Below, piece after piece: positions 22,924 to 30,657 of a stretch of DNA of 41,318 nucleotides (position 1 is the stretch's first letter; each line of letters opens with the position of its first letter). Position numbers and translations under genes: made by a program. Below the pieces are notes generated by a model. It had not been told where the DNA came from, made no database searches, and saw only the letters and a list, made by a program, of their open reading frames with translations. Source of the stretch: an uncultured Peptococcaceae bacterium (GTDB lineage Bacteria > Bacillota > Peptococcia > Peptococcales > Peptococcaceae); the NCBI GenBank assembly GCA_958451915.1, contig CAUDRX010000004.1, positions 1 through 41,318 of the forward strand. The letters run 5' to 3'.

Positions 22924-22928
22924 TAACC
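22900..22928 (+). promoter_or_regulatory. Pho-box-like array A (three 7-mers, 11-bp period)
   Basis: CTTTACA-N4-CTTAACA-N4-ATTAACC. The 7+4 phasing and TTAACA core match sites bound by PhoP/PhoB regulators. Confidence 0.6.
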
Positions 22929-22970
22929 AAAATATCGTTGCCCGCCTGTAGCCCGCGTGATATCCTTAAT

Positions 22971-22999
22971 CTGTTAAGAAATTGTAAGCGTTCTGTTAA
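22971..22999 (+). promoter_or_regulatory. Pho-box-like array B (three 7-mers, 11-bp period)
   Basis: CTGTTAA-N4-TTGTAAG-N4-CTGTTAA, about 25 bp upstream of the transporter start codon. It has the same 7+4 phasing as array A and resembles the CTGTNAN Pho-box unit. Confidence 0.6.
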
Positions 23000-23024
23000 A
23001 GCGAAAGGGTGTATATGGTTTATC

Positions 23025-24734
23025 ATGAATGAGACGCTGCAAATTGTTTTCGGGCTGTTTGGGGGGCTCGCGATCTTCCTCTATGGGATGAATCTGATGA
23101 GCGACAGCCTGCAGAAGGTCGCAGGGGAGCGCATGCGCACGATCCTTGGCATGCTCACCAGAAATCCGGTACTTGGTGTTCTCTCTGGGGCCCTTGTCAC
23201 TGCGGTACTGCAATCCAGTTCGGCGACGACGGTCATGGCCATCGGTTTTGTCAGCGCAGGGCTGATGACGCTGCCACAGGCCATCTCTATCATCTTCGGT
23301 GCGAACATCGGGACGACGATGACGGCACAGCTGATCGCTTTCAAGCTCAGCGATTATATCTATCTCATTATCATCGTCGGTTTCCTGTTTTACTTCTTTG
23401 GCAAAAAAGAAAAGATCAAGGACATCGGTGCCACGATCTTTGGTTTTGGTCTGCTCTTCGACGGCATTGAGATCATGGGTTCCGTTATGAAGCCATTGGC
23501 GACGAGCCCGGTCTTTGCCGACATGATCCAGAAAGTGGCCGATGTGCCGATCCTTGGGCTGCTCACGGGCCTGTGCATGACGCTTTTGGTACAGAGTTCC
23601 AGTGCGACCATTGCCGTGCTCCAGAACGTTGCCGCGACGGCTGGTCCGGACGGCGGCAGCCTCATCGGTCTCACCGGTGCCCTGCCGGTCCTCTTCGGTG
23701 ACAACATCGGGACCACCATCACTGCGCTCATCGCTTCCGTCGGCCTCAGCCTCAACGCCAAGCGTACCGCGCTCGCACACAGCATCTTCAACATCAGCGG
23801 CTCGCTGATCTTTATCTGGCTGATCCAGCCATATGCCCATATCATCGAGCTGATCTCGCCAAAGGGGCCGGAGATCGAAGTCATCTCCCGTCAGATCGCC
23901 AACGCGCACACCGGGTTCAACGTCATCATGACGCTCATCTGGACCCCGCTGCTCTTCCTCATGGTCAAGATCGTCTGCAAGATCCTGCCGGACAAGGGCG
24001 GTGCCACTGTCACCCGAGCCATCTCGGAACCGCGTTTCCTCGACCGCCGCGTGCTCAATCAGCCTGTTGCTGCCATCGAAATGGCGTCCAATGAGACGAT
24101 CCGTGTCACCGATCTCGTGCGCGGGATGCTATATCGTATGAGCAACGCCAGCGAGAAGAAACTTTCGGCAGTCTGTGAACAGCTCATCAGTGCGACCGAT
24201 GAGCTCAAGCAGCTCAACAGTCAGGTGCAGAGCTATCTTTCGTCGATCCTTTCCGCCGGGAAGGTGGATGAGCGTCAGGCAGAGCGTACGTCGAGCATGA
24301 TCTTCATCATCGACAACCTCGATCGTATCAGTGACTATCTGCATGACATCTGTAAGAACATCCACGATGTACAGAGTGGTGAAGAGAATACCTATTCAAA
24401 GGTCGCCGTCGATGACATCCTGATCTTTATGAACAAGCTCATCGATATGTATGAGACCGCCATCATCGGCCTCGTTGGTGATGTGGAGGTAGACCGCAGG
24501 AAGCTCGAGCTTTTGCGTGCGGAGATCTTTGAACTGCGCAGCAGCATGTTCAAAGACCACATGAAGCGCGTCCGCAAAGGCAAATGCGATGCCGCCCTCA
24601 CGGCGCCATATGGCGAACTCCTGCAGAACCTCGAATCCATCGGTTCTGCCTGCATGGACCTCGCCGATCAGGCCGACGAGCACCACGCCGTCAGCCTCGA
24701 CCTCAAAGTCGACGACAACCTCGTGCCAGCGTGA
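23025..24734 (+). CDS. Na/Pi cotransporter family protein with PhoU-like tail, copy 1
   Basis: The protein is 569 residues from the ATG at 23025; longer in-frame starts lack a binding site. It has the paired QSSSA motifs of Na+-dependent phosphate symporters (VLQSSSATTVMAIGF, about residues 62-76, and VQSSSATIAVLQN, about 190-202), repeated GANIGTTMTA / GDNIGTTITA loops, and about eight membrane helices to residue 340. The C-terminal 220 residues are helical and PhoU-like (two long helix bundles with ETIRVTDLVRGMLYRM and MIFIIDNLDRISDYLHDI). This is the NptA/YjbB-type architecture, for uptake or release of phosphate. Followed by a near-copy at 24927. Two Pho-box-like arrays upstream suggest phosphate control. 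Confidence 0.93.
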   Translation: MNETLQIVFGLFGGLAIFLYGMNLMSDSLQKVAGERMRTILGMLTRNPVLGVLSGALVTAVLQSSSATTVMAIGFVSAGLMTLPQAISIIFGANIGTTMTAQLIAFKLSDYIYLIIIVGFLFYFFGKKEKIKDIGATIFGFGLLFDGIEIMGSVMKPLATSPVFADMIQKVADVPILGLLTGLCMTLLVQSSSATIAVLQNVAATAGPDGGSLIGLTGALPVLFGDNIGTTITALIASVGLSLNAKRTALAHSIFNISGSLIFIWLIQPYAHIIELISPKGPEIEVISRQIANAHTGFNVIMTLIWTPLLFLMVKIVCKILPDKGGATVTRAISEPRFLDRRVLNQPVAAIEMASNETIRVTDLVRGMLYRMSNASEKKLSAVCEQLISATDELKQLNSQVQSYLSSILSAGKVDERQAERTSSMIFIIDNLDRISDYLHDICKNIHDVQSGEENTYSKVAVDDILIFMNKLIDMYETAIIGLVGDVEVDRRKLELLRAEIFELRSSMFKDHMKRVRKGKCDAALTAPYGELLQNLESIGSACMDLADQADEHHAVSLDLKVDDNLVPA

Positions 24735-24759
24735 TCTGCCCTTAGCAAAAGTATATCGA

Positions 24760-24802
24760 ACGACCGCCTGTCGGCGCACCTGTTGCGCCGGCAGGCGGTC
24801 GT
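24760..24802 (+). terminator. Large hairpin between the two transporter genes
   Basis: A 19-bp stem (ACGACCGCCTGTCGGCGCA and its complement, one GU pair) with a 5-nt loop. It lacks a T-run, so it may act as an mRNA stabiliser or a partial terminator. Confidence 0.55.
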
Positions 24803-24807
24803 CTGCG

Positions 24808-24836
24808 CTTTACAGAAGATTAACGAAAGATTGACG
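24808..24836 (+). promoter_or_regulatory. Pho-box-like array C in front of transporter copy 2
   Basis: CTTTACA-N4-ATTAACG-N4-ATTGACG: the same 7-mer, 11-bp period as arrays A and B. Confidence 0.6.
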
Positions 24837-24926
24837 GTGCTCTGATAGCGCGCCGGCCGGTTTCTGTGATAAGCTCGGTATGCACGCAAACAAAGGGTTA
24901 TCAGGAAAGGAACGATCTGATCTATC

Positions 24927-26639
24927 ATGAATGAAACGGTACAAATGTTATTCGGCCTCTTTGGCGGGCTGGCGATCTTCCTCTATGGGATGAACCTCAT
25001 GAGCGACAGCCTGCAGAAGGTCGCCGGGGAACGCATGCGCACGATCCTCGGCCTGCTCACCAGAAATCCGGTGCTCGGGGTCATCTCCGGGGCGCTGGTC
25101 ACGGCGGTGCTGCAGTCCAGTTCGGCCACCTCGGTCATGGCGATCGGCTTCGTCAGCGCCGGGCTGATGAAGCTGCCACAGGCCATCTCGATCATCTTCG
25201 GCGCCAACATCGGGACGACGATGACGGCTCAGCTGATCGCCTTCAAGCTCAGCGATTACATCTATCTCATCATCATCGTCGGTTTTCTGCTCTATTTCTT
25301 CGGCAAGAAGGACCGCATCAAGGATATCGGTGCGACGATCTTTGGCTTCGGTCTCCTCTTCGACGGGATCGAGATCATGGGCTCGGTGATGAAGCCACTG
25401 GCGACAAGCCCGGTCTTTTCGAACATGATCCAGCAGGTGGCCGATGTGCCGATCCTTGGTCTGCTCACAGGCCTTTGCATGACGCTGGTGGTGCAGAGCT
25501 CCAGCGCCACCATCGCTGTGCTCCAGAACATCGCTTCTACCGCTGGTCCGGACGGGGTCTCCAGCATCATCGGCCTCACCGGCGCGCTGCCGGTCCTCTT
25601 CGGTGACAACATCGGCACCACCATCACGGCGGTGCTGGCGTCCATCGGTCAGAGCCTCAACGCCAAGCGCACAGCAGCGGCCCACTGCATCTTCAACCTC
25701 AGCGGCTCGCTGATCTTCATCTGGTTCGTGACGCCGTACGCCCATCTCATCGAGATGATCTCGCCGCACGGGCCGGAGATCGAGGTCATCTCGCGCCAGA
25801 TCGCTAATGCCCACACCTGCTTCAACGTCGTCATGACGCTGATCTGGACGCCGCTGCTCTTCCTCATGGTGAAGATCGTCTGCAAGCTCATCCCGGACAA
25901 GGGCGGTGCAGCAGCGATCGGTGCCATCAGCGAACCGCGCTTCCTGGATCAGAAGATGGTCGAGCATCCAGTCGCCGCGCTGGAGCTCGTTTCCAACGAG
26001 ACGGTGCGTGTGACCGATCTCGTGCGCGGCATGCTCTATAAGATGGGTGAGATGCGCCGCGACAATGTCGGCACGGTCAATCAGCAGCTCATCGAGATGA
26101 GCACCCAGGTGCAGACCCTCTGCGCCCGCGTCCAGGATTATCTCTCGGCGGTCATGTCCAGCGGCAGGCTGGCGGAAGACCAGGCCGACCGTACGACGAG
26201 CATGATCTTCATCGTCGACAACCTGGACCGCATCGCCGAATACATCAAGGACATCAACAGCAACATCGTCGGTGTGGAATCCGGCGAGAAGACCTATTCC
26301 GACAAAGCCGTGGAAAATCTCCAGGTCCTCAACGCCAAGCTCATCGAGATGTACGAAACGGCCATCATCGGCCTCGTCGGCGACGTAGGCGTGGACCGCG
26401 AAAAGCTCACGCAGCTCCGCTCGGAAGTCTTTGAACTGCGCGCCAAGATGTTCCGCGCCCACACCAAGCGCGTGCGCAAGGGCGAATGTGACGCTTCCCT
26501 GACGACGCCGTTCAGTGCCCTGTTGCAGGATCTCGAGAGCATCGCCAGCGGCTGCATCGACATCGCTGATCAGATCGAGGAGGATCATACGGTCTCGGTC
26601 GATCTGGCAGAGATCGACGACAGCCTCGTCATGGCCTGA
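24927..26639 (+). CDS. Na/Pi cotransporter family protein with PhoU-like tail, copy 2
   Basis: The protein is 570 residues, starting at an ATG with AAAGGA upstream. It is a tandem paralogue of the preceding gene: the N-terminal membrane half is nearly identical, with both QSSSA motifs and GANIGTT/GDNIGTT loops kept. The PhoU-like C-terminus has diverged more, especially at about residues 385-420. Such divergence suggests that the two copies differ in regulation or partner, not in substrate. It has its own Pho-box-like array and its own strong terminator, so each copy is a separate unit. Confidence 0.93.
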   Translation: MNETVQMLFGLFGGLAIFLYGMNLMSDSLQKVAGERMRTILGLLTRNPVLGVISGALVTAVLQSSSATSVMAIGFVSAGLMKLPQAISIIFGANIGTTMTAQLIAFKLSDYIYLIIIVGFLLYFFGKKDRIKDIGATIFGFGLLFDGIEIMGSVMKPLATSPVFSNMIQQVADVPILGLLTGLCMTLVVQSSSATIAVLQNIASTAGPDGVSSIIGLTGALPVLFGDNIGTTITAVLASIGQSLNAKRTAAAHCIFNLSGSLIFIWFVTPYAHLIEMISPHGPEIEVISRQIANAHTCFNVVMTLIWTPLLFLMVKIVCKLIPDKGGAAAIGAISEPRFLDQKMVEHPVAALELVSNETVRVTDLVRGMLYKMGEMRRDNVGTVNQQLIEMSTQVQTLCARVQDYLSAVMSSGRLAEDQADRTTSMIFIVDNLDRIAEYIKDINSNIVGVESGEKTYSDKAVENLQVLNAKLIEMYETAIIGLVGDVGVDREKLTQLRSEVFELRAKMFRAHTKRVRKGECDASLTTPFSALLQDLESIASGCIDIADQIEEDHTVSVDLAEIDDSLVMA

Positions 26640-26666
26640 GCCTTCCTCACACAGCCACCTCCGATC

Positions 26667-26712
26667 CGGCGCTGTGCTGGTACATGATCGTACCGGCACA
26701 GCGCCGTTTTTT
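26667..26712 (+). terminator. Terminator of transporter copy 2
   Basis: A 17-bp stem (CGGCGCTGTGC-TGGTAC and its complement) and six T. Confidence 0.9.
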
Positions 26713-26777
26713 GTGGCGCGGGAAGAGGCCGCGCCTTTCAGTTTTTTGCTGCGCGCGCCCCGTTGGCTGGCGGCTTG

Positions 26778-26786
26778 TGCTATACT
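26778..26786 (+). promoter_or_regulatory. Extended -10 promoter of the TauE cluster
   Basis: TGC-TATACT, 38 bp upstream of the GTG start at 26824. Confidence 0.5.
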
Positions 26787-26823
26787 GGGAAGAGGATATC
26801 TTGCAGAAAAGGGGGCGAGGAAC

Positions 26824-27546
26824 GTGGAAGCGGCCTTGCTTTTTTGTGCCGTGGTCTTTCTGGCGTCGATCGTGCAGGGGATCAGTGGCTTTGCCTTCGG
26901 GCTTTTGGTGCTGATGGTCTTTCCGGATCTCTTTGGTTATACGAACGCGCTGGCGCTGACCAATCTCATGGCGGTCTTTCTCCTGGCGTATAACAGTTAT
27001 CTGTATCGCAAGGACTGCAACTGGCAGTGGATCCCACTGGGGGCAGCGGCGAGCGCCGTCGGGGACATCATTGGCCTGGCGATCCTCAGAGCGGTCGGTG
27101 ACAGTCCGATCTGGAACACGCTGCTGGGGCTGATCTTTATCGTCATGGCGGTCTATCTCCTCTGGGGCCAGAACAAGGTGACACTCCGCGCCACAAAGCG
27201 TAACCTCGTCATCTTTGCCGGACTGGCGGGGCTGGTCACAGGGCTTTTTTCGGTCGGCGGGCCTTTTCTCGTCACCTTTATGCTGGCGGTGGCGCGTTCG
27301 AAGGAAGAATACATCAGCACGCTGCAGATCCTCTCGCTCTTTATGGTCGGCACGGATGTGCTCCTGCGGCTGGTGGGCGGCATGATCACGCCGGTGGTGC
27401 TGCATTACTGCCTCCTAGGGGTGGTCTTCATGGTAGCAGGGCTTTTGATCGCGCGGCGGCTGATGCGTTTTATCGATGCGCGGATGCTGCGGCGGATCGT
27501 TTGTGTGATCATCATCATCGACGGCGTGAAGCTGCTCGTACAATGA
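26824..27546 (+). CDS. TauE/SafE family permease, paralogue 1
   Basis: The protein is 240 residues from a GTG at 26824, with AGGGGGCGAGG just upstream; a longer in-frame ORF would run back through the previous terminator and is rejected. Eight hydrophobic segments in two similar halves, VQGISGFAFGLLVLMVFPDLFGY after the first helix, a central VGDSPIWNTLLGLIFIVMAVYLLWGQ, and SVGGPFLVTFMLAVARSKEEY (the second-half GGP motif) mark the TauE/SafE (sulfite/sulfonate/organic acid exporter) family. First of three tandem paralogues. Substrate unknown. Confidence 0.9.
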   Translation: MEAALLFCAVVFLASIVQGISGFAFGLLVLMVFPDLFGYTNALALTNLMAVFLLAYNSYLYRKDCNWQWIPLGAAASAVGDIIGLAILRAVGDSPIWNTLLGLIFIVMAVYLLWGQNKVTLRATKRNLVIFAGLAGLVTGLFSVGGPFLVTFMLAVARSKEEYISTLQILSLFMVGTDVLLRLVGGMITPVVLHYCLLGVVFMVAGLLIARRLMRFIDARMLRRIVCVIIIIDGVKLLVQ

Positions 27547-27562
27547 AAGGAGGAGATGGGCG

Positions 27563-28291
27563 ATGAGCCTGACAACGTTTATCTTATTTGCGGTTGTTGT
27601 GTTTGCGGCTTCTGTCGTACAGGGGATCAGCGGATTTGCCTTCGGACTGATCGTGCTGATGGTCTTCCCAAACATCTTTGGTTATACGAACGCTTTGGTC
27701 CTGGCGAACCTGATGACGGTGCTGCTCCTGATCTACAACAGCATCCTGTATCGGAAATACTGCGCCTGGCAGTGGCTGCCTCTGGGTGTGTCGTCCTTTG
27801 CAGTGGCGGACCTTTTCGGGGTGCTGGTACTGAAACGGGTCGGTGATGCGCCGATCTGGTACACGCTTTTGGGGATCCTCTTTATTCTCATGGCGATCTA
27901 TCTGATGTGGGGGCAGAACCGTCTGCCGATCAAACCGAACAAGCGGTCACTGGTCTTCTTTTCGGTCCTGACAGGTGTCCTGGTCGGTGCTTTTGGTGTC
28001 GGCGGGCCGATCACCGCGGCCTTCTTTATGGTGGCGACCAAGAGCAAGGAAGAATACCTTGGCACGATCCAGGTCGTTTCTTTCTTTGGCATGGCGCTGG
28101 ACCTCATTTTCCGCATTGCTACCGGCATGGTGACACTTGAGATCCTTAAGACAACGGCCCTGGGGCTGGTCTTTCTCGTGGCTGGGGTGCTTGTGGCAAA
28201 ACGCCTCGTGCAGTACATCGATGCGCTGATGCTCCGGCGCATTGTCTGCGTGCTCATGGTCCTCAATGGGGTCGTGACGCTCATCCATTGA
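27563..28291 (+). CDS. TauE/SafE family permease, paralogue 2
   Basis: The protein is 242 residues with AAAGGAGGAG upstream, 16 bp after the first paralogue and probably co-transcribed with it. It keeps VQGISGFAFGLIVLMVFPNIFGYTNAL, VGDAPIWYTLLGILFILMAIYLMWGQN and FGVGGPITAAFFMVATKSKEEY. High similarity to both neighbours points to tandem gene duplication. The loop residues around the GGP motif differ among the copies (LVTFML, ITAAFF, LMAAFF), which may tune substrate choice. Substrate unknown. Confidence 0.9.
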   Translation: MSLTTFILFAVVVFAASVVQGISGFAFGLIVLMVFPNIFGYTNALVLANLMTVLLLIYNSILYRKYCAWQWLPLGVSSFAVADLFGVLVLKRVGDAPIWYTLLGILFILMAIYLMWGQNRLPIKPNKRSLVFFSVLTGVLVGAFGVGGPITAAFFMVATKSKEEYLGTIQVVSFFGMALDLIFRIATGMVTLEILKTTALGLVFLVAGVLVAKRLVQYIDALMLRRIVCVLMVLNGVVTLIH

Positions 28292-28308
28292 TGGCGGCTT
28301 AGCAAAGA

Positions 28309-28343
28309 CCGGCGTTCGATAAGCAAGACCCGATTGACGCCGG
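28309..28343 (+). repeat. Inverted repeat between TauE paralogues 2 and 3
   Basis: CCGGCGT ... ACGCCGG, 7-bp arms around a 21-nt loop and no T-run. It may lower expression of the third paralogue or be chance. Confidence 0.3.
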
Positions 28344-28388
28344 CGCATAAACGTGAAAAGATAAACAGAGTGAAAGGAGAGGATCGTG

Positions 28389-29126
28389 ATGATGAGTCTG
28401 GGGGCTTTTGCTGCGTTCTGTGGCATTGTGCTGGCGGCGTCGCTGGTGCAGGGGATCAGTGGTTTTGCTTTCAGCATGATCGTGCTGATGGTCTTTCCCT
28501 ATCTCTTTGGCTATACAAAATCGCTGGTGCTGGCGGCGATGATGGCGACTTTTGTCATGCTCTACAATGCTTTTCTCTATCGCAGGACGATCGACTGGAC
28601 CTGGGTCGTGCGCTGGCTCGCTGTATATATCATTGCCGATCTGGCAGGCGTGCTCGTGCTCAAACGCGTCGGTGACAGTCCCATCTGGTACCCGCTCATG
28701 GGCGTGATCTTTATCGCCATGGCGGTCTACCTGCTCTGGGGGCAGAAGATCTTCACGGTGCGCGTCGGCTGGGGCAGTATGATCGTGCTGAGCGTGCTCA
28801 GCGGTCTCATCATGGGCGCTTTCGGCGTTGGCGGGCCGCTGATGGCGGCGTTCTTTCTGGAGGCGACGTCGAGCAAGGAATATTATCTCGGCACCTCTCA
28901 GCTTGTGCTCGGGCTGACGCTCTTCATCGATTTTCTCCTGCGTGTTTTCAATGGCATGTTCACCGTCGATCTCATTGGTTACACCCTGCTCGGCATGGTC
29001 TCGATGGTGCTTGGCCTCTATATCGCCAAACGTCTTGTGAGCCGCATGGACGCGCTGACCCTGCGCAAGTTCATCTGTGTGGTGATGATCGCCGATGGTG
29101 TCTTCATGCTCTTTCATAATCTATAA
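28389..29126 (+). CDS. TauE/SafE family permease, paralogue 3
   Basis: The protein is 245 residues from the ATG at 28389; GTG and ATG codons on either side are equally in frame behind AAAGGAGAGGA. It carries VQGISGFAFSMIVLMVFPYLFGYT, VGDSPIWYPLMGVIFIAMAVYLLWGQ and FGVGGPLMAAFFLEATSSKEYY. It is the most diverged of the three tandem paralogues and is separated from the second by 97 bp. Followed by a strong hairpin terminator. Substrate unknown. Confidence 0.9.
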   Translation: MMSLGAFAAFCGIVLAASLVQGISGFAFSMIVLMVFPYLFGYTKSLVLAAMMATFVMLYNAFLYRRTIDWTWVVRWLAVYIIADLAGVLVLKRVGDSPIWYPLMGVIFIAMAVYLLWGQKIFTVRVGWGSMIVLSVLSGLIMGAFGVGGPLMAAFFLEATSSKEYYLGTSQLVLGLTLFIDFLLRVFNGMFTVDLIGYTLLGMVSMVLGLYIAKRLVSRMDALTLRKFICVVMIADGVFMLFHNL

Positions 29127-29146
29127 ATACTGGCAACAGGAAAGCC

Positions 29147-29194
29147 CGGCGCTGATGTGTCCTCGAACGATCGGGGGCATGTCAGCGCCGTTTT
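29147..29194 (+). terminator. Terminator or attenuator after the TauE cluster
   Basis: A 16-bp stem from CGGCGCTGA / TCAGCGCCG onward, with GU pairs, then TTTT. The next gene starts 24 bp later with no visible promoter between, so some read-through is likely. Confidence 0.7.
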
Positions 29195-29217
29195 GATCGG
29201 GAAAAGGAGGAAAAGGG

Positions 29218-30297
29218 ATGGACGAACAACAGCGGGAGGCGGTGCGGCTCAAAGCGACGCTGGACCGGCACTTTTTTCAGAAAGGGCTCACCATCGCGCT
29301 GATCTCTGGCGTTTCCTACGGGCTCTTCACGGCTTTTTTGAACCTGGGGCTCAGCACAGGCATCTGGGGCGATTGGGCGGCTGGGGCGCTCCCGGCTTTT
29401 GCTGTGACTTATATCGTCAGCGCCATGGGCAGTGCCCTCATGTACATGTGCAGCGCCATCTGGAGCCTGGGATTGACGGCGCTCCAGGGAAAACTCGGTG
29501 ATTTCTTTCGCAGCATCTGGACCAGGCCTGGCCGCACGATCCTCGTGGCTGGGCTGATCGGTGGGCCCATCGCCGGAACGGCATACGTGATCGCGCTGCA
29601 GAGAGCAGGCGCCATCGTGATCCCGATCACGGGCCTCAATCCTGCCATCGGTGCTGTGCTTGGCTGGCTGCTTTATAAGCAGAAGCTGACACCGCGCATC
29701 CTTCTGGGTATCGCAGTGTGCTTTGCCGCGAGCATGATGATCGCCGGGCAGAGCCTCTTTGCAGGTGCGCCAGAGGGGATGTTCGCAGGCGTGCTGATGG
29801 CCTTTGCAGCGGCACTGGGCTGGGGGCTGGAAGGCTGTATCGCAGGATACGCGACAGCGATGGTGGACTATCAGGTGGGGATCACCATCCGCCAGTGGGT
29901 GGCCGGGGCGGCCAATATTGTCTTCGTGCTGCCGCTTTTGAGCCTGTGTGCCGGTGAAGGGCCTGCGTACAGCTGGGGGCTGCTCGCAAAAGCCATTCAG
30001 GATGGGCCGGCGCTCGCAGCCTTTGCGGCAAGCGGTTTTTTTGCGATGTTCGCCTACAGCCTCTGGTACAAGGGCAACAGCATGTGCGGGGTAGCGCTCG
30101 GTATGGCGGCCAATGGCACCTACGCATTCTGGGGGCCGTTCTTCTCCTGGATCCTTTTGGGTGTGATCTGCGGACAGGACGGCTGGGCCATTCCGTTCAT
30201 CGGCTGGGTCTCGGCCTTTGGGATGATCCTGGGAATCCTGATCATCGCCGTCGATCCGCGTGCACTTTTTCATAAAAAGGCAGGTGATGATGTATGA
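29218..30297 (+). CDS. EamA/DMT-like permease
   Basis: The protein is 359 residues with AAAAGGAGG upstream. About ten membrane helices, an internal duplication, and TGLNPAIGAVLGWLLYKQKLTPRILLGIAVCFAAS (about residues 137-171), similar to EamA domains; it is longer than typical EamA proteins by an N-terminal cytosolic stretch (1-25) and a long loop. The second half has SLWYKGNSMCGVALGMAANGTYAFWGPFFSWI. Family membership is likely but more distant than for the gene at 10695. Overlaps the next small gene by an ATGA, so the two are coupled. Confidence 0.75.
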   Translation: MDEQQREAVRLKATLDRHFFQKGLTIALISGVSYGLFTAFLNLGLSTGIWGDWAAGALPAFAVTYIVSAMGSALMYMCSAIWSLGLTALQGKLGDFFRSIWTRPGRTILVAGLIGGPIAGTAYVIALQRAGAIVIPITGLNPAIGAVLGWLLYKQKLTPRILLGIAVCFAASMMIAGQSLFAGAPEGMFAGVLMAFAAALGWGLEGCIAGYATAMVDYQVGITIRQWVAGAANIVFVLPLLSLCAGEGPAYSWGLLAKAIQDGPALAAFAASGFFAMFAYSLWYKGNSMCGVALGMAANGTYAFWGPFFSWILLGVICGQDGWAIPFIGWVSAFGMILGILIIAVDPRALFHKKAGDDV

Positions 30298-30566
30298 AGC
30301 CGCTCAATTATGCCATCCTTCTGCATTTCACGAAGGTTGAACGTGCTTCGGCCGATGATGTCATTGCTACGTTGGCGCCGCAGTATGGCCGCTTTCGCGG
30401 TCTGCGCAGGCCGGCGGTCGTGGAGGCACTGATGACCGCCGAAAAGAACGGCCTGCTTGAGGAAGCCGGCTATGACCTTGATGCGGCCGGTGCACTCCGT
30501 GTCTATTATCGTGCCAGCGCAGAAAGCCGTGCCGCCATCAAACGCTATATCGGCCCGGAGAGGTGA
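30294..30566 (+). CDS. Small winged-helix-like protein
   Basis: This 90-residue protein starts within the stop of the permease gene (ATGA overlap). An N-terminal helical part with a possible helix-turn-helix (ADDVIATLAPQYGRFRGLRRPAVVEALMTAEKNGLLEEAG) and a beta-hairpin (YDLDAAGALRVYYRAS) suggest a winged-helix fold, as in small PadR-like regulators. I do not recognise a family. Coupling suggests that it controls or partners the permease. Confidence 0.6.
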   Translation: MKPLNYAILLHFTKVERASADDVIATLAPQYGRFRGLRRPAVVEALMTAEKNGLLEEAGYDLDAAGALRVYYRASAESRAAIKRYIGPER

Positions 30567-30612
30567 TCGTGTCCCTTCTGTTTCACACAGCCACGGCGAC
30601 CATGACAGAAAT

Positions 30613-30649
30613 AAAAAACGCCGCCAGATCGCATTGGATCTGGCGGTGT
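30613..30649 (-). terminator. Terminator of the second SLH gene
   Basis: Stem ACGCCGCCAGATC / GATCTGGCGGTGT, with six T on the minus strand. It also lies downstream of the small gene on the plus strand, with a weaker T-run there. Confidence 0.85.
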
Positions 30650-30657
30650 TTGTGTGT

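Noticed and set aside
22938..23024. An upstream extension of the first Na/Pi transporter
   Set aside because: The in-frame extension covers the second Pho-box-like array, has no ribosome site and is not matched in the tandem paralogue; the ATG at 23025 aligns with the second copy.
24948..26699. A 583-codon minus-strand ORF opposite the second Na/Pi transporter
   Set aside because: Low-complexity Asp/Glu/His/Arg-rich translation that mirrors the transporter codons; a shadow of the real gene.
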